The notes under the pieces are model-generated. The model ran no database searches. It was given only the letters and a program-made list of their open reading frames with translations, and was not told the DNA's origin. The position numbers and the translations under genes are program-made. 64,000 bases of DNA from Nemertoderma westbladi (lineage: Eukaryota > Xenacoelomorpha > Nemertodermatida > Nemertodermatidae): the NCBI GenBank assembly GCA_032718475.1, contig JAUCBJ010003120.1:17756-81755 (forward strand), read 5' to 3'. Shown here piece by piece: positions 14,263 through 25,600 of this stretch; position 1 is the first letter of the stretch; each line of letters starts with the position of its first letter.

Positions 14263-14548
14263 CGGCGTCGACCGCGGCACGCGACGCCCCCACCGCGGCC
14301 CCGAGTTTATCCGCTAGTTTATTCAACAAGCCGAAGTTCTCGCCGTTCTTCATCCCACGGCCCCCCGATATAACGACCCGAGCCGAGGTCAGTTCGGGTC
14401 TGTCGCTACTGGAGAGTTGGGCGCCTGTCCAGGTCGAGGTCCCGGTGCAATCATCGGTGGACGGGGAGACAGTTGCCGGGGCGACGGTTGCCGGGGTCGG
14501 GGAGACATCGTCAGTCGCATCGAACGCGGTACCCCGGACAGTGAGGAC
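14263..14548 (-). CDS. ETFA: ETFA middle exon
   Basis: Second coding exon of ETFA. Acceptor CCGTAG at 14549 and donor G|GTTAGT at 14262. It encodes TVRGTAFD, then a variable Ser/Thr/Pro/Ala linker, then [20 protein letters not shown] and the ASRAAVDAG segment that leads into FVPNDMQ of the last exon. The SGGRG motif belongs to the C-terminal FAD-binding domain and matches the vertebrate SGGRGLKSGENF block. Total ETFA length from the three exons is about 342 residues, close to the 333 of the human protein. Both phases (0 entering, 1 leaving) agree with neighbouring exons. Confidence 0.93.
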
Positions 14549-14636
14549 CTACGGGCGGTCATAGTCATAGTGACGGGTGGTCATTACTCTATTTATTGTC
14601 TACCTACCGGTACAAATTTAATATAGTACGAGTTTC

Positions 14637-14690
14637 CACTCGTTGGCATTTTAACACTCGCTTCGCTCGTGCTAAAACATGCCAACTCGG
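14637..14690. mobile_element. Fold-back (hairpin) MITE core in ETFA intron 1
   Basis: The sequence around GTTGGCATTTTAACACTCGC folds back on GTGCTAAAACATGCCAAC with a short CGCTTCGCTCG centre. Its right flank (CAGAATAGTTGAATTTC) recurs at 26970-26990, and its left flank (CACTCGTTGGCATT) recurs at about 25950, where another copy is split by a LINE. This is a dispersed fold-back element inside the short intron 1 of ETFA (14549-14904). Confidence 0.6.
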
Positions 14691-14904
14691 ACAGAATAGT
14701 TGAATTTCGCTAAATTGAAAATGAGTGAAAAAAAGCTGTGTTTTCCGCTTACTTTTTTTTAAATCGAATAATAGTCCTTTCTCCAAGTCGTAGTATAGAA
14801 ATAGAACTTTACATAACTTGAAGTAAATACCGGTAGTTTTATTTCACTAAATTGACCACTGGCGTGGCGTCGTGGCGACGTCTTACAACTAATCAACACT
14901 TTAC

Positions 14905-15414
14905 CTTAACGGAATCCAGAGAGCGGAGTGTCTGAACTGCGTTCCCTGCGTACACGTTCCTAACAAACGTTCCTTCATCATGCACCTCGGTCACATCCGA
15001 TATGGGAGCGACATCCAACACAGCCGCAACCCGGGGTATTAGATTCTTACCGAAAGCCGACGCCCCAGCAATGATGTGCGAGAATGGAGTCTCTTTGTGC
15101 GTTGCTGTCACTACCGGTGTTATCGCCTCCGGTAAGAATCCTTTAAACTCCGGACTGTCTGCTACTAGCACTTTGTTTACTCCGGGTATCTTAGCGACGG
15201 CATCCACGGCTTCCTGACAACCGGTCCCGGCGACCAGACAGACAATATCGCCGCCTAGCCGAGTTGCCGCAGTGACCGCGTTCCGAGTGAGTGGGACTAC
15301 TGAGTCGTTGGTGTGTTCCGCTATCACTAGAGTTGATGCAGGTCGGTTGCTAGGGTGCACCAGCCGAGCGCTGGCTCGCGGTCTAGGTAGTCTGCAGGCC
15401 GTAAGACGGTACAT
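14905..15414 (-). CDS. ETFA: ETFA first exon (targeting peptide and N-terminal domain)
   Basis: The ATG at 15414 opens a basic, Ser/Ala/Arg-rich leader of about 28 residues without acidic residues, as expected for a mitochondrial targeting peptide, followed by STLVIAEHTNDS, the conserved start of mature ETFA. Also present are the AATRLGGDIVCLVAGTGC and AGASAFGKNLIPRVAAVLDV segments and DVAPISDVTEV. Donor GTTAAG|GTAAAG at 14904, phase 0. The gene is complete and intact in three exons, and lies antisense inside an intron of the plus-strand RS-domain gene, so the two are nested and transcribed toward each other. Confidence 0.95.
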
Positions 15415-15959
15415 GTTGAACGTAACGCTACTGCACCGGTAATGCTAGCTTAGGCCTACTCCTGTACACTGCAAACTATCAGACTATTACAGAAATAAAT
15501 AAGAACTGTGGCAGTATGCGTATCACTGGAGCTCTGCTCAAGTTCCTGCAGTTTTTAGTTTGTTTGTTTGTGGCTGCCTGGCTGGGTAGAATGTTTGAAC
15601 ACTAATAAGTCGGCCAAACATGGATGAAATGGAAGCAAACTTAAACTTATTACACATGTAGTCTCTCAAAACTCTAGAAATTCTACACACAGACAGACTT
15701 CTATAGTTCCTCTATATGCCGCTTGGGGGCATATTGACAGAAACGTCACGATTGGGTTTGTTTATACTAAAATGGCCACATCAATGACGAAAATCGTAAT
15801 TAGTGCTTTAAAATTATTTGAAATAAATGCAATTCCTTGTAATCTTCTAACTCCTTTTTGCGAAAAAGATAAATTAGCTGATTGTACACGTTAATAATTG
15901 TTACTTATTTGTATTAAAATTACTTTTTTTTATCTTTGATATTTATTTTTTTCCCTCAG
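15415..15959. other. ETFA 5' flank within RS-gene intron
   Basis: About 545 bp between the ETFA start codon and the next RS-gene exon. It must hold the ETFA promoter and 5' untranslated region (minus strand), but I see no clear TATA box or initiator. The last 60 bp is T-rich and forms the polypyrimidine tract of the acceptor at 15959 (TTTTTTCCCTCAG). Confidence 0.5.
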
Positions 15960-16195
15960 GTCGTTCTCCCGGGATCTCTCGTCGCATAGCGACCGTAGCA
16001 GACGGCACGGCCGCTCGCGACGGTATTCGTCGTCGCCTGGATCGGTGTACGGAATCCATGAGGAACGAGGAAGGAACGGTGAGGAACGCCGACGAAATGG
16101 AGAGGAACGTGGACGAAACGCCAACCGGCCATCCATATCCGTCCCTATTGGAGCAAGTTACTATGACGACGCTGAGAAACAGTTGCAAAGCCATT
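15960..16195 (+). CDS. RS-domain protein gene, exon 3 visible
   Basis: Acceptor TTTTTTCCCTCAG at 15959 and donor CATT|GTGAGT at 16196. Joined to the AG left by the exon at 10365-10647, it continues the RS domain (RSFSRDLSSHSDRSRRHGRS, then RRYSSSPGSVYG) and then gives a Glu/Arg/Asn-rich segment with three ERGRN-like repeats (GEERRRNGEERGRNANRP), ending SYYDDAEKQLQSH. The one-base overhang pairs with the exon at 19232. Preserved phase over a 5.3-kb intron that contains another gene is the main support for joining these exons. Confidence 0.75.
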
Positions 16196-16291
16196 GTGAG
16201 TGACCCCTAGCTCACCTCTCTTATTATTTATTATTGCTATTTTATAGTGTGTTGTGTATCCTTATTTGGAGCTGCAATCAATAGATCCAAT

Positions 16292-18120
16292 TGTGGGGCG
16301 AGCCACGAAGTTGGCGGAGCCTTAGCGAATTGACACTGTTAGGGGGTGGGTCAATTTATGCAAATAGTTGTCGTTGTCGTCGTCGTCGTCGTCGTTGTCG
16401 TCGTCGTTACGATTTTGACATGCTAATAACTTTGTCGGATTTAAAGCTGCCAAGTTGAAAATTTGTAGGTATCAATATGAGCAAAAGTTGAGATTTTTGA
16501 GAGACTTTCAGACACCATCAGTGCAATGGTCTCCCGCTAGAGGGCCACATGTCTAAACATTAAATGGCCACCCATTTCTTTGCTTTTAATCCGTTTAAGC
16601 TGAAACTTGGGAAGTATGTACTAGACCATTAGCTGTAAATTTCAAAGGAGGCTAATCTGTCTGCAGTTCTCCAGTCTGCCGCTAGAGGGCGAAATGTCCC
16701 GAATGTGAAATTATTCTTCCATTTAGTTGTTTATGATCTGATTACGCTGAAACTTGTCATATATGTACTAGATGACATCCTGAGTCTTTGTGTGGATTGT
16801 AATCGGTCCGAAGTTTTCCAGTCTGCCGGTAGAGGGCCACATGTCTAAACATTAAATGGCCACCCATTTCTTTGCTTTTAATCCGTTTAAGCTGAAACTT
16901 GGGAAGTATGTACTAGACCATTAGCTGTAAATTTCAAAGGAGGCTAATCTGTCTGCAGTTCTCCAGTCTGCCGCTAGAGGGCGAAATGTCCCGAATGTGA
17001 AATTATTCTTCCATTTAGTTGTTTATGATCTGATTACGCTGAAACTTGTCATATATGTACTAGATGACATCCTGAGTCTTTGTGTGGATTGTAATCGGTC
17101 CGAAGTTTTCCAGTCTGCCGGTAGAAGGCCACATGTCTAAACATTAAATGGCCACCCATTTCTTTGCTTTTAATCCGTTTAAGCTGAAACTTGGGAAGTA
17201 TGTACTAGACCATTAGCTGTAAATTTCAAAGGAGGCTAATCTGTCTGCAGTTCTCCAGTCTGCCGCTAGAGGGCGAAATGTCCCGAATGTGAAATTATTC
17301 TTCCATTTAGTTGTTTATGATCTGATTACGCTGAAACTTGTCATATATGTACTAGATGACATCCTGAGTCTTTGTGTGGATTGTAATCGGTCCGAAGTTT
17401 TCCAGTCTGCCGGTAGAGGGCCACATGTCTAAACATTAAATGGCCACCCATTTCTTTGCTTTTAATCCGTTTAAGCTGAAACTTGGGAAGTATGTACTAG
17501 ACCATTAGCTGTAAATTTCAAAGGAGGCTAATCTGTCTGCAGTTCTCCAGTCTGCCGCTAGAGGGCGAAATGTCCCGAATGTGAAATTATTCTTCCATTT
17601 AGTTGTTTATGATCTGATTACGCTGAAACTTGTCATATATGTACTAGAAGACATCCTAAGTCTTTGTGTGGACAGTAATCGGTCCGGAGTTTTCGAGTCT
17701 GCCGCTAGAGGGCGAAATGTAGGAAAGTGATAACCTTCGCGAATTCCTTGATCTTAATCTATTTAAGCTGAATTTTGGAATATACAGTACCGGTATGTAC
17801 TAGACCACATGCCTCGTCTTTGTGAGGAAGGTGATCGATCCGTAGTTCTTTAATATGCCGCTAGAGGGCTAAATGTATGAAATTGAAAACCTTCCAACAT
17901 TTCGTTATTTATGATCCGTCAATCGGAAACTTGGTAGATATGTAATAGACCATAGGCTGTGGCTTTGTAGGGAAACTAATCCTTCCTTCTTCAGTTACCC
18001 AGTCTCCCGCTAGAGGGTTAACGTTTTCCGGGAAAATCTTCTCCTATGTTTTTATAATCCTTTCGAGTTGATACTTAGCATTAACTCATTTCACGTGCTG
18101 CGCGAAGGCCCCACTTCGTG
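16292..18120 (+). mobile_element. Dispersed repeat element with internal 146-bp CTCF-motif-like satellite
   Basis: Left end TGTGGGGCGAGCCACGAAGT at 16292; right end CGCGAAGGCCCCACTTCGTG at 18120. The two share an inverted CACGAAGT core. The same ends, reversed, bound a copy at 51863-53123, and related ends occur at 43.5-44.3 kb. The interior has a (GTC)n tract near 16370, then eleven monomers of about 146 bp, each containing CTGCCGCTAGAGGGC or a variant. The first eight form four almost identical 292-bp dimers. No transposase frame is visible. Interspersed elements with central tandem repeats of this kind resemble the pearl/HINE type known from molluscs and arthropods; that assignment is inference. 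Confidence 0.7.
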
Positions 18121-18334
18121 TATTGTATGGATGGTCCTGATTCCAAATCATTTTCATGGCGCATACACCAGGATATTTCGAATGGTTAGGCTGTAAAGCC
18201 TATAGGTTATGTTGGACAATACCTATACATTGTTTGGTCTATTTCTTATTGTTTTTAATAATAATGAAATGTTGTGGGTTGGAGTGACGGCGAATTAAAT
18301 ATATAATAATGTAATAGAACAGTATGATAATGCT

Positions 18335-18477
18335 CTCCATAGCGAAAATTCAACCGACCATGTGGGGGTTCGAACCCGGTAACTAGGTTTCAAACTTTCC
18401 GGTTATCATCAGCCGGGTGTGTGTGTCCTAAGGCAACTGAGCCACCAGGACGGATGACGAATTATTTCGCTATGGAG
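18335..18477 (-). mobile_element. tRNA-like SINE module between short inverted repeats
   Basis: On the minus strand, TGGCTCAGTTG matches the pol III A box (TRGYNNARNNG) and GGTTCGAACCC matches the B box, about 70 bp apart, in an otherwise tRNA-like layout (GTCCTGGTGGCTCAGTTGCC ... CCGGGTTCGAACCCCCAC). The module is bounded by 13-bp inverted repeats CTCCATAGCGAAA at 18335 and TTTCGCTATGGAG at 18477. It is too diverged to be a working tRNA and is best read as a tRNA-derived SINE or a tRNA-like fold-back element. Confidence 0.55.
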
Positions 18478-18875
18478 TGGGCTATCATATATTGGCCTTT
18501 AAGATCACTCCAAGAGAAGTACAACGTTATTCCTGTGCTCTGCCGGTAACGACTAACTTGCCTCAAAGAATGACTATTATACAGTGTTGTAGAAACCACT
18601 GTAACCCCGTATGCCTGGCCCAGGCTGTTAATTAATAATAATAAGTGAATTGTTGTGGGGTGAGTGACGGTGAATTAAATTATTTATTAATATAATACAG
18701 TGTGTGTGGCAGCACATAAGGTCTGTAATATTGGGCATTAAAATATTGAGGGCGTCTGTGTGGAGGCTGTTGTTGTGTTGAGTTAATGGAGAAAAATAAC
18801 CGCCAACACCAATACTGTTTAGTGTTTGCTCGTTGCAAACACTAAACAATTATAAGTTAGGTGGCCAAAGGCAAG

Positions 18876-19151
18876 GCCCATGTGAAGAATACCAGACTTT
18901 CTGCCGTTATATTTCAGTTTGCAGTTACCCCCATGTGAAGAATACCAGGTTTTCACCAAAAACACAGGTTACAGAAGGGCTTAATCTAACCAAAACAATA
19001 AACTAATTAGTATATGTACAGGTTATAAGACAGAAATAAGCGCTATAAAACACTTAATAAAGATAAATTAAAAAATATAAAAAATCTTCATATATAAAAT
19101 TCCAATAAAAAGTCGACCGATTAGTGAAATCCTGGTATTCTTCACATGGGC
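18876..19151. mobile_element. MITE with perfect 20-bp TIRs and 5-bp TSD
   Basis: The left end GCCCATGTGAAGAATACCAG (18876-18895) is exactly repeated in inverse orientation at 19132-19151. The flanking GCAAG (18871-18875 and 19152-19156) is a 5-bp target-site duplication. A further direct copy of the terminal motif occurs at about 18930, inside the left end. The 276-bp interior has no coding capacity. The transposase family that moves it is not evident from the ends. Confidence 0.8.
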
Positions 19152-19231
19152 GCAAGGCAACCTCACTTATTCATCAATTTATGAGTTTCTCCTTCTTTTT
19201 TTCAATAAATCTTTGTTATTTATTTGTTTAG

Positions 19232-19671
19232 CTACAACGGTCGGGGACTACTCTTACCACCATTCAACCAATCACATCTCCCCGTCGCGCCAACCCACTG
19301 TGACCCTCACCTCGTTGGGTAGCAACCCGCCAAGGGGTCTCCCCAACCCATGTACGGGTCTCCACCTCATCCACCCGTCGCCGTTGGCAACCGGGGTGGT
19401 CGAGCGGGGCGAGAACGCGATGACGTTCTCGTTCGAGGAACTCTCGGAGATTCCGCTTCCCGATCCCGTCGAGGTCCGTCGATACGTCGTCAGCAGCCCC
19501 CCGCCGGAGTCTCCGGGCCCCGGCGGCTTCCTATTGGTGGATCCCAAGGTTGCCGTGGCAGCGGCCGCAGCCGCCGGTCTAACGCGCGTGGGCGTGGGTG
19601 GCGAGGTGCGCGACGGTCCCATAACCTACACCCCCGACCAAGTGGAGCAGTACAAAGAGCTGGCTGCTAAG
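19232..19671 (+). CDS. RS-domain protein gene, exon 4 visible
   Basis: Acceptor TTTGTTTAG at 19231; most upstream donor AAG|GTAAAC at 19672. The CT at its start completes a Ser codon with the T left by the previous exon. It encodes a Pro/Ser-rich segment, an acidic patch (FSFEELSEIPLPDPVEVRRY), a Pro/Gly stretch, an alanine run and YTPDQVEQYKELAAK, which reads on into AQEHVQRSLHKQDLANKG of the next exon as one continuous helix. The alternative frame lacks this continuity. The last 12 bases (CTGGCTGCTAAG) plus the first intron bases form the 21-bp unit repeated about 290 times immediately downstream, so the true donor in use is uncertain: any of the in-frame copies could serve. Confidence 0.72.
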
Positions 19672-22600
19672 GTAAACAAAGTGGCTGCTAATGTAAACAA
19701 ACTGGCTGCTAAGGTAAACACACTGGCTGCTATGGTAAACAAACTGGCTGCTAAGGTAAAAAAACTGGCTGCTAAGTTAAACACACTGGCTGCTAAGGTA
19801 AACAAACTGGCTGCTAAGGTAAACAAAGTGGCTGCTAAGGTAAACAAACTGGCTGCTAAGTTAAACAAACTGGCTGCTAAGGTAAACAAACTGGCTGCTA
19901 AGGTAAACAAACTGGCTGTTAAGTTAAACACACTGGCTGCTAAGGTAAACAAACTGGCTGCTAAGTTAAACACACTGGCTGCTAAGGTAAACAAACTGGC
20001 TGCTAAGGTAAACACACTGGCTGTTAAGGTAAACAAACTGGCTGCTAAGTTAAACACACTGGCTGCTAAGGTAAACAAACTGGCTGATAAGGTAAACAAA
20101 GTGGCTGCTAAGTTAAACACACTGGCTGCTAAGGTAAACAAACTGGCTGCTAAGTTAAACACACTGGCTGCTAAGGTAAACAAACTGGCTGCTAAGGTAA
20201 ACAAACTGGCTGCTAAGGTAAACACACTGGCTGCTAAGGTAAACAAACTGGCTGCTAAGGTAAACACACTGGCTGCTAAGGTAAACAAACTGGCTGCTAA
20301 GGTAAACAAAGTGGCTGCTAAGGTAAACAAACTGTTTGCTAAGGTAAACAAACTGGCTGCTAAGGTAAACAAACTGGCTGCTAAGGTAAGCACACTGGCT
20401 GCTAAGGTAAACAAACTGACTGCTAAGGTAAACACACTGGCTGCTAAGGTAAACAAACTGGCTGCTAAGGTAAACAAAGTGGCTGCTAAGGTAAACAAAC
20501 TGTTTGCTAAGGTAAACAAAGTGGCTGCTAAGGTAAACAAACTGGCTGCTAAGGTAAACACACTGGCTGCTATGGTAAACAAACTGGCTGCTAAGGTAAA
20601 CAAACTGGCTGCTAAGTTAAACACACTGGCTGCTAGGTAAACAAACTGGCTGCTAAGTTAAACACACTGGCTGCTAAGGTAAACAAACTGGCTGCTAAGG
20701 TAAACACACTGGCTGCTAAGGTAAACAAACTGGCTGCTAAGGTAAACACACTGGCTCCTAAGGTAAACAAACTGGCTGCTAAGTTAAACACACTGGCTGC
20801 TAAGGTAAACAAACTGGCTGCTAAGGTAAACAAAGTGGTTGCTAAGGCAAACAAAGTGGCTGCTAATGTAAACAAACTGGCTGCTAAGTTAAACACACTG
20901 GCTGCTAAGGTAAACAAACTGGCTGCTAAGTTAAACACACTGGCTGCTAAGGTAAACAAACTGGCTGCTAAGTTAAACACACTGGCTGCTAAGGTAAACA
21001 AACTGGCTGCTAAGGTAAACACACTGGCTGCTAAGGTAAACAAACTGGCTGCTAAGTTAAACAAACTGGCTGCTAAGTTAAACACACTGGCTGCTAAGGT
21101 AAACAAACTGGCTGCTAAGGTAAACAAAGTGGTTGCTAAGGCAAACAAAGTGGCTGCTAAGGTAAACTAACTGGCTGCTAAGGTAAACACACTGGCTGCT
21201 AAAGTAAACAAACTGGCTGCTAAGGTAAACAAACTGGCTGCTAAGTTAAACACACTGGCTGCTAAGGTAAACAAACTGGCTGCTAAGTTAAACACACTGG
21301 CTGCTTAGGTAAACAAACTGGCTGCTAAGGTAAACAAACTGGCTGCTAAGGTAAACACACTGGCTGCTAAGGTAAACAAACTGGCTGCTAAGTTAAACAC
21401 ACTGGCTGCTAAGGTAAACAAACTGGCTGCTAAGGTAAACAAAGTGGCTGCTAAGGTAAACAAACTGGCTGCTAAGGTAAACAAACTGGCTGCTAAGGTA
21501 AACAAACTGGCTGCTAAGTTAAACACACTGGCTGCTAAGGTAAACAAAGTGGCTGCTAAGGTAAACAAACTGGCTGCTAAGGTAAACAAACTGGCCGCTA
21601 AGGTAAACACACTGGCTGCTATGGTAAACAAACTGGCTGCTAAGGTAAACAAACTGGCTGCTAAGTTAAACACACTGGCTGCTAAGGTAAACAAACTGGC
21701 TGCTAAGGTAAACAAAGTGGCTGCTAAGGTAAACAAACTGGCTGCTAAGGTAAACACACTGGCTGCTAAGGTAAACAAACTGGCTGCTAAGGTAAACAAA
21801 CTGGCTGCTAAGGTAAACACACTGGCTGCTAAGGTAAACAAACTGGCTGCTAAGGTAAACACACTGGCTGCTAAGGTAAACAAACTGGCTGCTATGGTAA
21901 ACAAAGTGGCTGCTAAGGTAAACAAACTGTTTGCTAAGGTAAACAAACTGGCTGCTAATGTAAACAAACTGACTGCTAAGGTAAGCACACTGGCTGCTAA
22001 GGTAAACAAACTGACTGCTAAGGTAAACAAACTGGCTGCTAAGTTAAACACACTGGCTGCTAAGGTAAACAAACTGGCTGCTAAGGTAAACAAACTGTTT
22101 GCTAAGGTAAACAAACTGGCTGCTAAGGTAAACAAACTGGCTGCTAAGGTAAACACACTGGCTGCTATGGTAAACAAACTGGCTGCTAAGGTAAACAAAG
22201 TGGCTGCTAAGGTAAACAAACTGTTTGCTAAGGTAAACAAAGTGGCTGCTAAGGTAAACAAACTGGCTGCTAAGGTAAACACACTGGCTGCTATGGTAAA
22301 CAAACTGGCTGCTAAGGTAAACAAACTGGCTGCTAAGTTAAACACACTGGCTGCTAGGTAAACAAACTGGCTGCTAAGTTAAACACACTGGCTGCTAAGG
22401 TAAACAAACTGGCTGCTAAGGTAAACACACTGGCTGCTAAGGTAAACAAACTGGCTGCTAAGGTAAACACACTGGCTCCTAAGGTAAACAAACTGGCTGC
22501 TAAGTTAAACACACTGGCTGCTAAGGTAAACAAACTGGCTGCTAAGGTAAACAAAGTGGTTGCTAAGGCAAACAAAGTGGCTGCTAATGTAAACAAACTG

Positions 22601-25600
22601 GCTGCTAAGTTAAACACACTGGCTGCTAAGGTAAACAAACTGGCTGCTAAGTTAAACACACTGGCTGCTAAGGTAAACAAACTGGCTGCTAAGTTAAACA
22701 CACTGGCTGCTAAGGTAAACAAACTGGCTGCTAAGGTAAACACACTGGCTGCTAAGGTAAACAAACTGGCTGCTAAGTTAAACAAACTGGCTGCTAAGTT
22801 AAACACACTGGCTGCTAAGGTAAACAAACTGGCTGCTAAGGTAAACAAAGTGGTTGCTAAGGCAAACAAAGTGGCTGCTAAGGTAAACTAACTGGCTGCT
22901 AAGGTAAACACACTGGCTGCTAAAGTAAACAAACTGGCTGCTAAGGTAAACAAACTGGCTGCTAAGTTAAACACACTGGCTGCTAAGGTAAACAAACTGG
23001 CTGCTAAGTTAAACACACTGGCTGCTAAGGTAAACAAACTGGCTGCTAAGGTAAACAAACTGGCTGCTAAGGTAAACACACTGGCTGCTAAGGTAATCAA
23101 ACTGGCTGCTAAGTTAAACACACTGGCTGCTAAGGTAAACAAACTGGCTGCTAAGGTAAACAAAGTGGCTGCTAAGGTAAACAAACTGGCTGCTAAGGTA
23201 AACAAACTGGCTGCTAAGGTAAACAAACTGGCTGCTAAGTTAAACACACTGGCTGCTAAGGTAAACAAAGTGGCTGCTAAGGTAAACAAACTGGCTGCTA
23301 AGGTAAACAAACTGGCCGCTAAGGTAAACACACTGGCTGCTATGGTAAACAAACTGGCTGCTAAGGTAAACAAACTGGCTGCTAAGTTAAACACACTGGC
23401 TGCTAAGGTAAACAAACTGGCTGCTAAGGTAAACAAAGTGGCTGCTAAGGTAAACAAACTGGCTGCTAAGGTAAACACACTGGCTGCTAAGGTAAACAAA
23501 CTGGCTGCTAAGGTAAACAAACTGGCTGCTAAGGTAAACACACTGGCTGCTAAGGTAAACAAACTGGCTGCTAAGGTAAACACACTGGCTGCTAAGGTAA
23601 ACAAACTGGCTGCTATGGTAAACAAAGTGGCTGCTAAGGTAAACAAACTGTTTGCTAAGGTAAACAAACTGGCTGCTAATGTAAACAAACTGACTGCTAA
23701 GGTAAGCACACTGGCTGCTAAGGTAAACAAACTGACTGCTAAGGTAAACAAACTGGCTGCTAAGTTAAACACACTGGCTGCTAAGGTAAACAAACTGGCT
23801 GCTAAGGTAAACAAACTGTTTGCTAAGGTAAACAAACTGGCTGCTAAGGTAAACAAACTGGCTGCTAAGGTAAACACACTGGCTGCTATGGTAAACAAAC
23901 TGGCTGCTAAGGTAAACACACTGGCTGCTAAGGTAAACACACTGGCTGCTAAGGTAAACAAACTGGCTGCTAAGTTAAACAAACTGGCTGCTAAGGTAAA
24001 CAAACTGGCTGCTAAGGTAAACAAACTGGCTGCTAAGGTAAACAAACTGGCTGCTAAGTTAAACACACTGGCTGCTAAGGTAAACAAACTGGCTGCTAAG
24101 TTAAACACACTGGCTGCTAAGGTAAACAAACTGGCTGCTAAGGTAAACACACTGGCTGCTAAGGTAAACAAACTGGCTGCTAAGGTAAACACACTGGCTC
24201 CTAAGGTAAACAAACTAGCTGCTAAGTTAAACACACTGGCTTCTAAGGTAAACAAACTGGCTGCTAAGGTAAACAAAGTGGTTGCCAAGGCAAACAAAGT
24301 GGCTGCTAATGTAAACAAACTGGCTGCTAAGTTAAACACACTGGCTGCTAAGGTAAACAAACTGGCTGCTAAGTTAAACACACTGGCTGCTAAGGTAAAC
24401 AAACTGGCTGCTAAGTTAAACACACTGGCTGCTAAGGTAAACAAACTGGCTGCTAAGTTAAACACACTGGCTGTTAAGGTAAACAAACTGGCTGCTAAGT
24501 TAAACAAACTGGCTGCTAAGTTAAACACACTGGCTGCTAAGGTAAACAAACTGGCTGCTAAGGTAAACAAAGTGGTTGCTAAGGCAAACAAAGTGGCTGC
24601 TAAGGTAAACAAACTGGCTGCTAAGGTAAACACACTGGCTGCTAAGGTAAACAAACTGGCTGCTAAGGTAAACAAACTGGCTGCTAAGTTAAACACACTG
24701 GCTGCTAAGGTAAACAAACTGGCTGCTAAGTTAAACACACTGGCTGCTAAGGTAAACAAACTGGCTGCTAAGGTAAACAAACTGGCTGCTAAGGTAAACA
24801 CACTGGCTGCTAAGGTAAACAAACTGGCTGCTAAGTTAAACACACTGGCTGCTAAGGTAAACAAACTGGCTGCTAAGTTAAACACACTGGCTGCTAAGGT
24901 AAACAAACTGGCTGCTAATGTAAACAAACTGGCTGCTAAGTTAAACAAACTGGCTGCTAAGGTAAACAAACTGGCTGCTAAGGTAAACAAACTGGCTGCT
25001 AAGGTAAACAAACTGGCTGCTAAGTTAAACACACTGGCTGCTAAGGTAAACAAACTGGCTGCTAAGTAAGGTAGACAAACTGGCAGCTAAGTTAAACACA
25101 CTGGCTGCTAAGTTAAACACACTGGCTGCTAAGGTAAACAAACTGGCTGCTAAGGTAAAAAAACTGGCTGTTAAGTTAAACACACTGGCTGCTAAGGTAA
25201 ACACACTGGCTGCTAAGGTAAACAAACTGGCTGCTAAGGTAAACAAACTGGCTGCTAATGTAAACAAAGTGGTTGCTAAGGCAAACAAACTGGCTGCTAA
25301 TGTAAACAAAGTGGTTGCTAAGGCAAACAAAGTGGCTGCTAAGGTAAACAAACTGGCTGCTAAGTTAAACACACTGGCTGCTAATGTAAACAAACTGGCT
25401 GCTAAGGTAAACAAAGTGGTTGCTAAGGCAAACAAAGTGGCTGCTAAGGTAAACAAAGTGGTTTCTAAGGCAAACAAACTGGCTGCTAATGTAAACAAAG
25501 TGGTTGCTAAGGCAAACAAAGTGGCTGCTAAGGTAAACAAACTGGCTGCTAAGTTAAACACACTGGCTGCTAATGTAAACAAACTGGCTGCTAAGGTAAA

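Noticed and set aside
16540-17700. CRISPR-like or coding repeat of 292 bp
   Set aside because: Monomers are tandem, spacer-free and stop-rich; they are satellite units within a dispersed element.
19350-19670. Alternative frame of the RS-gene exon (Arg/Gly-rich, 106 codons)
   Set aside because: Its phase fits neither the upstream overhang at 16195 nor the downstream exon at 27094; the chosen frame fits both.
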